Source: Burkholderia sp.
GTDB lineage: Bacteria > Pseudomonadota > Gammaproteobacteria > Burkholderiales > Burkholderiaceae
Length of the DNA stretch: 59,773 bases
Assembly (NCBI GenBank): GCA_040954445.1
Contig: CP144363.1
Coordinates: forward strand, 1 to 59,773
Direction: 5' to 3'
Shown in pieces: positions 53,307 through 59,773 of the stretch (the stretch's first letter is position 1; every line of letters starts with the position of its first letter). The notes below the pieces were generated by a model. It was not told the origin of the DNA, made no database searches, and was given only the letters and a program-made list of their open reading frames with translations. A program made the position numbers and the translations under genes.

Positions 53307-53882
53307 ATGCTGATTGGATATGCCCGAGTCTCAACCGATGACCAGCTCCTCGATCTGCAACGCGATGCGCTTGAGAGGGCCGGCTGCGAGCGCGTGTTCG
53401 AAGACACCGCCAGCGGTGCCAAGGCCGAACGGGTTGGCCTAACCGCATTGCTGGCCATGCTACGCCGGGGCGACACCGTGGTGATTTGGCGGCTGGATCG
53501 TCTTGGCCGCTCGCTGAAGGATCTGATCCGGCTGGTCGAGCAGTTGGACGCCGCCGGCGTCGGTTTGCGCAGCTTGCAGGAAAGCATCGACACCGCCTCG
53601 ATTGGCGGACGCCTGGTGTTCCATTTGTTTGGTGCCCTGGCCGAGTTCGAGCGCAACTTGATTCGTGAGCGCACCAAGGCGGGGCTCTCCGCCGCGAGAG
53701 CGCGTGGACGCAAGGGCGGGCGCAAGAAGCGGCTCGACCCGGCCAAGCAAGAACTGGCCCTGCGCCTGTACCACGAGCGAAAACACACCGTGGCAGAGAT
53801 CTGCCGCCTGATGGGCATCGGTCGTTCGACGCTCTACAACTACCTGACCGAGGCCGAACGCAATGCCCAGCGGGCGGCATAG
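53307..53882 (+). CDS. Serine resolvase of the transposon
   Basis: 191 residues, Tn3-resolvase/Hin type: IGYARVSTDDQ (catalytic Ser), IWRLDRLGRSLKDLI, LIRERTKAGLSAARARGRKGG, and a C-terminal helix-turn-helix (HTVAEICRLMGIGRSTLYNYL). It would resolve cointegrates, which implies replicative transposition like that of Tn5053. The end overlaps the tnsB start by 20 bases. Intact. Confidence 0.9.
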   Translation: MLIGYARVSTDDQLLDLQRDALERAGCERVFEDTASGAKAERVGLTALLAMLRRGDTVVIWRLDRLGRSLKDLIRLVEQLDAAGVGLRSLQESIDTASIGGRLVFHLFGALAEFERNLIRERTKAGLSAARARGRKGGRKKRLDPAKQELALRLYHERKHTVAEICRLMGIGRSTLYNYLTEAERNAQRAA

Positions 53883-55527
53883 CGTCATCCCTTACGATTC
53901 GCTGATGCAGTTGCGGCAGCGACTCGACCGTTTTCCGAAGAAAAGTCCGGAACGGGCTACCCAGGTGGCCGCGCTAGCGGAGTTGTACGGCGTCTCTCCC
54001 AGTACTGTGTACCGAGCGCTGAACCTCATCCACAAACCTCATGCGGCCCACCGTGCCGATCACGGTAAGCCGCGTGTGTTGCAGCAGGCCGAGCTGGAGC
54101 GCTATTGCGAGCTGATTGCGGCGTTGAAGCTGCGCACGACGAATAAGCAGGGTCGGCACCTTTCCACCAATCGCGCCATCGAGCTGCTGGAGGACTACGG
54201 CGTGGAGACCGCTCAAGGCTTGGTCAAAGCGCCGAAGGGGGTGCTGAGCCGCCCGACCATCAACCGCTATTTGTCCCTGTGGCGACTGGATCAGCCGCGG
54301 CTGTCGCGACAACCGCCCGCCGTTCGGTTTCAGGCTGAGCACAGCAACGACTGTTGGCAGTTCGACCTGTCGCCTTCCGATCTCAAACACATCGACAAGC
54401 TTGAATGGATTGATCCGAGCAAGGGCGAACCGACGCTGATGCTGTTCAGCGTGGTGGATGACCGCAGCGGTGTGGCTTACCAGGAATACCACTGCGTCTA
54501 CGGTGAAGACGCGGAAATGGCGCTGCGTTTCCTGTTCAACGCCATGGCACGGAAGGCCGACGACCCCACCTTTCCGTTCCAAGGCCGCCCCAAGATGATC
54601 TACCTGGACAATGGCCCGGTGGCCAAGCGACGCGTCTTCCAGAACGTCATGCAGGCACTGGGTATCGAGTGGCAGACACACATCCCCGCCGGCAAGGATG
54701 GAACACGCACAACGGCTCGCTCAAAGGGCAAGGTTGAGCGGCCATTTCGCACCGTGAAGGAAGCCCACGAGACGCTGTATCACTTCCACAAGCCGGAAAC
54801 CGAAGCACAGGCCAACGAATGGCTGATGCGCTACCTGGTACGCACCTACAACCTGCAAGGCCGTCGTTGCGAGCCGCATTCGCGGATCGATGACTGGCTG
54901 GGCAACCTGCCCGACGAGGGCCTGCGCGAGATGTGCACCTGGGAGCAGTTCTGTCGCTTTGCCCGCGAACCCGAACGGCGCAAGGTCGGCGTCGATGCGC
55001 GAATCACCATCGAGGGTACGGCCTACGAAGTGGAGCCCGACATGGCGGGCGAAACCGTAATGCTGCTCTGGGGACTGTTCGATAATGAACTCTATGCCGA
55101 GTTCGATGGCGAGCGCTTCGGCCCTTACTACCCGGTATCCGGGCCGATTCCGCTGCATCGATACCGGGCGTTCAAACGGGGCAAGGTCGATGAGCGATCC
55201 GAGCGTATTCGTTCGCTGGCCGATCAGCTTGGGCTGCCCATCGCCGCGTTGGCCGGTGACGATGTGCGGCTGACACCGCCCACCGCTCCCATGGAGCTGC
55301 CACGCCAGCCCTTTGATGCCGAGGCTCACGAGTACCACTTTCCGAGCGTTATCGCCGGCAAGCTGGCCGTTGCCAACGAACTGGCGCAGCCGTTGGCCAA
55401 GCTCTCGGGCGAGGATCAAGCGTTTATCCACCAGGTGCTGAGCGAGACCTTGATTCGACGGGTTGTCTTGGAGCGCGTCAGGGGCTACTTCCGCCACAAG
55501 AAAACAGGAGAAGAACATGCGGGTTGA
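53863..55527 (+). CDS. TnsB/TniA-type DDE transposase (intact)
   Basis: 554 residues. N-terminal helix-turn-helix (ATQVAALAELYGVSPSTVYRALNLI), then an rve-like core with D in WQFDLSPSDLKHI, D in MIYLDNGPVAK and E in SKGKVERPFRTV; a C-terminal beta-barrel (GVDARITIEGTAYEVEPDMAG) and a helical tail follow. It cuts and joins transposon ends. ATG 53863 lies within the resolvase gene; ATG 53905 (MQLRQRL) is an alternative. Its 3' end overlaps tnsC by 11 bases. Confidence 0.85.
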   Translation: MPSGRHSVIPYDSLMQLRQRLDRFPKKSPERATQVAALAELYGVSPSTVYRALNLIHKPHAAHRADHGKPRVLQQAELERYCELIAALKLRTTNKQGRHLSTNRAIELLEDYGVETAQGLVKAPKGVLSRPTINRYLSLWRLDQPRLSRQPPAVRFQAEHSNDCWQFDLSPSDLKHIDKLEWIDPSKGEPTLMLFSVVDDRSGVAYQEYHCVYGEDAEMALRFLFNAMARKADDPTFPFQGRPKMIYLDNGPVAKRRVFQNVMQALGIEWQTHIPAGKDGTRTTARSKGKVERPFRTVKEAHETLYHFHKPETEAQANEWLMRYLVRTYNLQGRRCEPHSRIDDWLGNLPDEGLREMCTWEQFCRFAREPERRKVGVDARITIEGTAYEVEPDMAGETVMLLWGLFDNELYAEFDGERFGPYYPVSGPIPLHRYRAFKRGKVDERSERIRSLADQLGLPIAALAGDDVRLTPPTAPMELPRQPFDAEAHEYHFPSVIAGKLAVANELAQPLAKLSGEDQAFIHQVLSETLIRRVVLERVRGYFRHKKTGEEHAG

Positions 55528-56488
55528 AGTGATGCAGCACTACGGGCTGACGTTGCCGCTGAACCAAGCCGGATACTTTGAGACCGCCCACCACCAGCAA
55601 CTAATCAAAGACATCAAGGGCGCGATCTTCGAAGGCCGTCTGATTGCACTCTGTGGCGTCATCGGCAGCGGCAAAACTGTGATGCTGCGAAGGCTCCAGC
55701 AGGTGATGGAGGCGGAAAAGAAAATCACCGTCTCCAGGTCCCTCGCCATCGAGAAACACAGCATCAAGCTGGCCACCTTCATCGCAGCGCTCTACTACGA
55801 CTTGTCCACCGAAAAGCATGTGCGCATTCCAACCCAGGGCGAAAAGCGTGAGCGTGACTTGCGCGAGCTGGTGAGGAAGAACAAGCGCCCCGTGGCCTTG
55901 TTCGTGGATGAGGCCCACGACCTCAACGGTCATACCCTGACAGGGCTTAAGCGCTTGATGGAGCTGGTCGAGGACGGCGACGGCAGGTTGTCGGTGGTGC
56001 TGGCCGGGCATCCCAAACTGCGCAACGACCTGCGCCTGCCGACGATGGAGGAAATCGGCTACCGCACCGACATTTTCTCGCTCGACGGCATCGCCGGCAG
56101 CCAGCGCGAGTACATCCACTGGCTGCTGGAGACCTGCACGGAGGGCAAGGTCGAGGCTGAATCGATTTTGACCGAGGAAGCGGTCGATCTGCTCGCCACT
56201 AAGCTGCGCACACCGCTGCAAATCCAACTGCACCTCAGCCTGGCCCTGGAAGCCGGCTACCTGACCGGCGAGAAACCCGTCTCGGCGGAGCTGGTGGAAT
56301 CCGTGCTGTCACGGCAACTGGATGATCTGGAACCAACCCTTACGCGCCATGGCTACCGCATCAAGGATCTGGTCGAGCAGTTTGACGCCAGACCCACCGA
56401 GATCAAAGCACTGTTCAGCAACGCGCTCGATCCGGCCCGCGCTGCTGAACTACGCGACAAGATGCTCGCAGCGGGTTTACCGATATGA
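55517..56488 (+). CDS. TnsC/TniB-type AAA+ transposition regulator (intact)
   Basis: 323 residues with Walker A GVIGSGKT, Walker B FVDEAHDL and a C-terminal helical lid (ELRDKMLAAGLPI). It works with the transposase in target choice. AGGAGAAGAAC precedes ATG 55517. It is the last gene before the right end, whose first repeat starts about 15 bp after the stop. Confidence 0.85.
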   Translation: MRVEVMQHYGLTLPLNQAGYFETAHHQQLIKDIKGAIFEGRLIALCGVIGSGKTVMLRRLQQVMEAEKKITVSRSLAIEKHSIKLATFIAALYYDLSTEKHVRIPTQGEKRERDLRELVRKNKRPVALFVDEAHDLNGHTLTGLKRLMELVEDGDGRLSVVLAGHPKLRNDLRLPTMEEIGYRTDIFSLDGIAGSQREYIHWLLETCTEGKVEAESILTEEAVDLLATKLRTPLQIQLHLSLALEAGYLTGEKPVSAELVESVLSRQLDDLEPTLTRHGYRIKDLVEQFDARPTEIKALFSNALDPARAAELRDKMLAAGLPI

Positions 56489-56489
56489 G

Positions 56490-56667
56490 CCCGATTGTTT
56501 CATTCGCAATTAATGTGAGCCGACGGAAATGGAATGCAAGCCGACACGGCTGAGTGCAAGCTCGCTCGCAATTAATGTGAGCCCAAGGGCTCCGTCAGTC
56601 GCAGTTAATCTGAGCCGAAAACCGTGCTGATTGCGAGCACGACGGGTTTCGATTGCAAGCCGTTACA
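56490..56667. repeat. Right-end repeats of the transposon
   Basis: Three TCGCAATTAATGTGAGCC / CGCAGTTAATCTGAGCC-type repeats (near 56505, 56568 and 56601), two TGCAAGC spacers, and the terminal CGATTGCAAGCCGTTACA. They are the inverted partner of 51224-51420. Confidence 0.65.
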
Positions 56668-56763
56668 CTTGCCGCCCCAAGCCCGAACGACGGTCCAGTC
56701 GCCGAACAGGTCGCAGCATACGGCTGCCTCATACCATCGAGTCTCGGTTTCCCAACGCGCCAT
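56668..56763 (-). pseudogene. WGR-domain-like protein, 5' fragment
   Basis: The first 32 residues (MARWETETRWYEAAVCCDLFG...WTVVRAWGGK) are left before the transposon end. The W-T-V-x-R-x-W-G-G-K pattern is typical of WGR-like plasmid proteins. It has a good ribosome binding site (AGGAG) and overlaps the 3' end of the upstream gene by 35 bases. Confidence 0.55.
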
Positions 56764-57304
56764 GTGTGTGCTCCTGTTGCGCGGGCGGCAGCGAGAGAAA
56801 ATCCAAAAGGCGCTGACCGCTCAAAATGGTGAGGCGCAGATGCGATCGGGCCAGCTCACGCACGCCTGGCCCGGTACGTCCCGTGTTGAAAAAAAATCCA
56901 TAGCAGTGCCGACGATCGAGCAACTGACAGAACGGGGCAACGTGTGATCGATTGATATACCGGCCATAGCGTTTCGCCTGCACGAGATACAGCCGACCGT
57001 CGCGAACGACCGCGCCATCGGCGCCGCCGTCGCCGGTGTACCGTGCGTTCCGGTAGACCCTGTAGCCGCGCAGTTCAAACGCTTCGAGCAACAGTTCCTC
57101 GAACGTGAGCGGATCGATTTTTCGCAGGTACGCGAGCCGCTGCGGCATCAACTCGATCGTGTTGATCTTCGCCAGGACACGACGTGTCTGGTTTTGTTTG
57201 TACTGGTGGCGACGTGCGCGAATACCTGGGCGCAGGATGACCGCGGCGACCAGGAGCGCGAGGATTGCGAGCGCAACGCCGAGTAAGGCGAGCTGTACCG
57301 GCAT
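56729..57304 (-). CDS. Membrane-anchored Mrr-like restriction endonuclease-fold protein
   Basis: 191 residues. One N-terminal membrane helix (VQLALLGVALAILALLVAAVIL), a short helical linker, then an Mrr_cat-like domain: LTFEELLLEAFELRGYRVYRN, GDGGADGAVV (the catalytic Asp) and LYLVQAKRYGR (the Q-x-K), which together form the PD-(D/E)xK signature in its D...QxK form. Such proteins occur on conjugative plasmids beside kfrA or transfer genes; their role is unknown, perhaps DNA processing at the membrane. Its end overlaps the WGR-like gene. Intact. Confidence 0.7.
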   Translation of the reverse strand: MPVQLALLGVALAILALLVAAVILRPGIRARRHQYKQNQTRRVLAKINTIELMPQRLAYLRKIDPLTFEELLLEAFELRGYRVYRNARYTGDGGADGAVVRDGRLYLVQAKRYGRYINRSHVAPFCQLLDRRHCYGFFFNTGRTGPGVRELARSHLRLTILSGQRLLDFLSLPPAQQEHTHGALGNRDSMV

Positions 57305-57319
57305 GGCCGTGACGCGGCG

Positions 57320-57976
57320 TTAGCCGCGTTTGCCGCCGGCGGGGCCGGCGCGGCCTTCGCGAAGCGCGGTGGTGAGCTGCGTAAGCTGCTCACGTAACGC
57401 CTTTGCTTCGCCTTCCGCTCGGGCCGCGCGGTCCAGCGCAGCCCGCTCGCTTTTGCGGGCCTCGATGCACTCGCTGTCTTTCTGAGCGGCCTTCTCGGCT
57501 GCGCGGTGGATCTCCTGGGCCGTGTGCTGTTTGAGGTCGTGCAAATCACGCGCGAGCTTATCGCGCTCGGCAATCGCGCCCTGGGCCTTTGTGAGTTCTT
57601 CGCGCAGGCCCTCGGCCTCGACCGTGAGGGTGTCAGCCAGCTCGACCGCTTCGGCGGCCTGCTCGCATAGCGCTGTCTGTTCGGCGGCCAAGCGCTCGCG
57701 CTCGCCGGCCAGCAGGCGTTCGGCCGCCGTGCGAGCAACCGTCCAGAACTCGCCGGCGAGCGCAGCAACAGCCGTGGATAGCTCGGCTGGCAAGGGTTCG
57801 ACGGCCGGCTGCGCCTTCTTCTGCTTGGCTGCCTTCCACTCCGTCATCGCATCGCTGATGGTGGTGAAACTACCGCCGCCGAGCTTCTTGCGCACGGCGT
57901 TCAAGGTAGGTTTAACGCCCTCGGCGTCCAGCTCGTCGGCGACCTTCCAGATTGCCTCGCTGGTTGCGGTTGCCAT
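57320..57976 (-). CDS. kfrA: KfrA-type plasmid maintenance protein
   Basis: 218 residues. An N-terminal KfrA DNA-binding domain (SEAIWKVADELDAEGVKPTLNAVRKKLGGGSFTTISDAMTEW, a helix-turn-helix with the typical GGGSFTTIS loop) followed by a long alanine/glutamate-rich coiled coil to the end. KfrA of IncP plasmids is an autorepressor that forms filaments and supports stable inheritance. ATG 57976. It sits 15 bp before the Mrr-like gene in an operon. Its own promoter region is cut short by an IS fragment about 45 bp upstream. Confidence 0.85.
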   Translation of the reverse strand: MATATSEAIWKVADELDAEGVKPTLNAVRKKLGGGSFTTISDAMTEWKAAKQKKAQPAVEPLPAELSTAVAALAGEFWTVARTAAERLLAGERERLAAEQTALCEQAAEAVELADTLTVEAEGLREELTKAQGAIAERDKLARDLHDLKQHTAQEIHRAAEKAAQKDSECIEARKSERAALDRAARAEGEAKALREQLTQLTTALREGRAGPAGGKRG

Positions 57977-57991
57977 GATTCACGCCTTGCT

Positions 57992-58019
57992 GTTGTAGTA
58001 GGTTGTATGATACTACAAC
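57992..58019. promoter_or_regulatory. Inverted-repeat operator of kfrA
   Basis: GTTGTAGTA (57992-58000) and TACTACAAC (58011-58019), perfect 9-bp arms with a 10-bp spacer, 16 bp before the kfrA start. A further GTACTATATAC follows. Likely KfrA autoregulation site. Confidence 0.65.
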
Positions 58020-58025
58020 GTACTA

Positions 58026-58373
58026 TATACAACAACGCCGTCGATAGACGGTCTTCACGCCAAGTAATGCCTGAATCAGCGTATCGCCGTATACACACGG
58101 GCGACCACGTGTGGGTATGGCATCGGGCATTCTGGCAAGGACGGCTTCATCTATCCATATTGTTACGTTCCCCGGCTGATCAGGCCTTCATTATAGGCCG
58201 CCCAATTCCTGACACGGTAGCGTGCCTTCGGCTCACCTTTCTTGTGTATGTCCTTGCGCATTTTCTTGGCAAAAATTAGGCAGTTACTCTGGAATCTGAC
58301 TTGATAGGAGGCTGGCCCCGCGACCATTGCGCGTAAACGTCAACGGATCTCGCTCGATTTATGCAACAACGCC
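58026..58373 (-). mobile_element. IS903-group 5'-end fragment upstream of kfrA
   Basis: A short CAACAACGCC end piece joined to about 345 bp of the transposase-upstream half (from GTCGATAGACGG to ATTTATGCAACAACGCC). One base is missing in the run GTTCCCCGGC. The fragment carries only the first codons of the transposase, and its deletion border removed the native kfrA upstream DNA. Confidence 0.8.
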
Positions 58374-58646
58374 ACCTCGGATGACAAACCGATCGATCTG
58401 CCCTAGACTGAAAAGCAGCTACTCCGTCACTCCTGCAAGGTGGTCGGTGAATGCGCCGATGAAGCCCGAGATGTTGCCGCATCTCGGGCTTTGCTTTTTT
58501 CCGGGAAGGGGAAGGGACCGCGTTGTCTGTGTCGACCGTGAAGGTTGGCCGAGAGACGACGGATCAAGGCGGGATAGCCCCGACAGCGCAACGGACTACG
58601 CCGTTGCCCTATCGCGGCTTGGATGGTGAGTCCTTCGATCCAGGTG
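58374..58646. other. Gene-free segment with a terminator, between two IS copies
   Basis: No gene recognised. It holds a strong hairpin terminator (58463-58500) and a second small stem (GCAACGG...CCGTTGC, about 58588-58607). In the circle it continues, across the last IS, into positions 16-120, which are also without a recognised gene. Confidence 0.5.
58463..58500 (+). terminator. Strong rho-independent terminator
   Basis: AGCCCGAGATG (58463-58473), TTGCCG loop, CATCTCGGGCT (58480-58490): a perfect 11-bp stem followed by TTGCTTTTTT. The gene it served is no longer adjacent. Confidence 0.8.
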
Positions 58647-59769
58647 GGCGTTGTTGCATAAATCGAGTGTGAAGACGCAATAGCATCGACGGGCATAATT
58701 TCAGGCGATACGCACGGATTGCGGACGAGCGAGGTCCGTCATACGGTTGATGACGCCGACGCGAATGGAGACCTCGGTCGCCTGCGAGTCGATGTGACGC
58801 GCCCAGAGATAGTTGCCGGTGAGGGTCTTGAACCGATACATCGCATTCTCGGCAAGCGATCGCCGGTGGTAGCCACTGTCTTGCTTCCATTCTCGACGAC
58901 CGTCACGGGCAATTGCATCAACCGCGCCATTACGCCACGCCGCACCGGGCATATCCGCTGGCCAATGAGCGGCACCCTCGCGTGGCGGAATCGAAGGAAT
59001 AGCACTGCGTGCAGCAATGGCCGCATGGCATGGCTTGGTGTCGTAGGCACCGTCACCGCCGATGACATCGATTTGTTCTTCGCGTGGAATCTGGTCGAGC
59101 AACTTGGCCAGAGCGTCACCGTCAGCCACATTCTGATTCGTCATTAGTGCGGCATGCACTTGACCTGTATTCGCGTTGAGCGCGAGATGGACTTTACGCC
59201 ACGTGCGCCGCTTCGAGTAGCCGTGCTGGCGCACCTTCCATTCACCTTCTCCATAGACCTTCAGACCGGTGCTGTCGACAACCAGATGGATCGGTTCATT
59301 GTCACGAAGGATCGGCAGTTCGACATCAAGCGTTTTTGCCCGGCGACAGAGCGTGGTGTAATTCGGCACCGGCAAGCTCGGGAAGGCCAAATCGCGCAGA
59401 CTTTGGGTGAAACCTTGCAGGGCGCGCAAGGTCAGTCGATAGACGGTCTTCACGCCAAGTAATGCCTGAATCAGCGTATCGCCGTATACACACGGGCGAC
59501 CACGTGTGGGTATGGCATCGGGCATTCTGGCAAGGACGGCTTCATCTATCCATATTGTTACGTTCCCCCGGCTGATCAGGCCTTCATTATAGGCCGCCCA
59601 ATTCCTGACACGGTAGCGTGCCTTCGGCTCACCTTTCTTGTGTATGTCCTTGCGCATTTTCTTGGCAAAAATTAGGCAGTTACTCTGGAATCTGACTTGA
59701 TAGGAGGCTGGCCCCGCGACCATTGCGCGTAAACGTCAACGGATCTCGCTCGATTTATGCAACAACGCC
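58647..59769 (-). mobile_element. IS903-group element, copy 13, full length, spanning the window join
   Basis: 1,123 bp. The 8-bp duplication TCCAGGTG is at 58639-58646 on the left and, after joining the window ends, directly on the right (59770-59773 plus the following bases at the window start, 16-23). Confidence 0.92.
58701..59657 (-). CDS. IS903-group DDE transposase (intact)
   Basis: 318 residues with full DDE signature; small differences ([27 protein letters not shown]) place it with the cobJ-side sublineage. The in-frame upstream start MVAGPAS (59723) is open. A clean target duplication and intact gene make it a good candidate for recent movement. Confidence 0.9.
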   Translation of the reverse strand: MRKDIHKKGEPKARYRVRNWAAYNEGLISRGNVTIWIDEAVLARMPDAIPTRGRPCVYGDTLIQALLGVKTVYRLTLRALQGFTQSLRDLAFPSLPVPNYTTLCRRAKTLDVELPILRDNEPIHLVVDSTGLKVYGEGEWKVRQHGYSKRRTWRKVHLALNANTGQVHAALMTNQNVADGDALAKLLDQIPREEQIDVIGGDGAYDTKPCHAAIAARSAIPSIPPREGAAHWPADMPGAAWRNGAVDAIARDGRREWKQDSGYHRRSLAENAMYRFKTLTGNYLWARHIDSQATEVSIRVGVINRMTDLARPQSVRIA

Positions 59770-59773
59770 TCCA

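Larger units (their letters stand above)
51224..56667 (+). mobile_element. Complete 5.44-kb TnsB/TnsC-type transposon with toxin-antitoxin cargo
   Basis: Both ends begin TGTAACGGCTTGCAATCG and carry further repeats of the type GGCTCA(C/G)ATTAATTGCGA: on the left near 51274, 51308, 51369 and 51400; on the right near 56500, 56565 and 56605, in complement. Contents: three unknown genes, yafQ, dinJ, a serine resolvase, tnsB and tnsC. The flanks (ATAGC and CTTGC) do not match, so one flank has been exchanged by recombination. Multiple internal binding-site repeats and the TnsB/TnsC pair place it in the Tn7/Tn5053/Mu superfamily. Confidence 0.8.

Overview
The window reads as one complete circular plasmid of about 59.75 kb from a high-GC betaproteobacterium of the Burkholderia type. 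The first 19 bases are repeated exactly as the last 19. The 8-bp target duplication (TCCAGGTG) of the last insertion sequence is complete only if the two ends are joined. The gene set (iteron/RepA replicon, kfrA, stbABC-type stability genes, VirB/Trw conjugation genes, cobG/H/I/J) fits Burkholderiaceae. No rRNA, tRNA or CRISPR array was seen. About 31% of the window (roughly 18.8 kb by my count) is made of one IS5-family, IS903-group element of about 1,123 bp (ends GGCGTTGTTGCATAAATC, 8-9 bp target duplications). It is present as about 12 full-length copies plus fragments and two mini-derivatives. Density of broken genes and insertion sequences suggests a host-restricted or recently decaying replicon; that is inference.

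Layout. (1) 1-4.5 kb: a ParE/ParD-type toxin-antitoxin pair, an iteron region (four copies of an 18-mer), repA with a frameshift, and a resolvase gene split by the IS. (2) 4.5-22.4 kb: a gutted conjugation module. An IS110-type element comes first, then a KikA/lipoprotein operon carrying nested insertions, virB1-virB5 (virB4 cut by two IS copies and a frameshift), a junction that joins virB5 to a 5' fragment of the coupling-protein gene, a trwA-like gene, a probable oriT, and stbA-stbB-stbC laid out as in R388. virB6-virB11 and the relaxase are absent. (3) 22.4-48.6 kb: a giant imperfect inverted repeat with two arms of about 12.9-13.0 kb around a 381-bp unique spacer (axis near 35,566). Each arm carries a NotI-type restriction-modification pair, a small VbhA-like gene, cobI, a cbiG-cobJ fusion, cobG and cobH. 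The arms have decayed in complementary ways: the left keeps an intact cbiG-cobJ, the right keeps intact cobG and a readable cobI, and both keep cobH and the R-M pair. (4) 48.6-58.7 kb: two copies of a TnsB/TnsC-type transposon, one truncated and one of 5.44 kb complete with both ends, a serine resolvase, a DinJ-YafQ pair and three unknown genes. After them come a truncated WGR-like gene, an Mrr-like membrane nuclease and kfrA. (5) 58.7-59.77 kb: an intact IS copy that closes the circle.

How it works together. Maintenance probably rests on RepA/iterons, StbABC, KfrA, two toxin-antitoxin pairs and a duplicated R-M system. Self-transfer is almost certainly lost. The cob genes cover consecutive early steps of aerobic cobalamin synthesis (CobI, CobG, CobJ) plus CobH, so the duplicated region may hold one working set only when both arms are counted together. 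Many lesions are single-base changes, several in short homopolymers, so sequencing error cannot be excluded for individual frameshifts.
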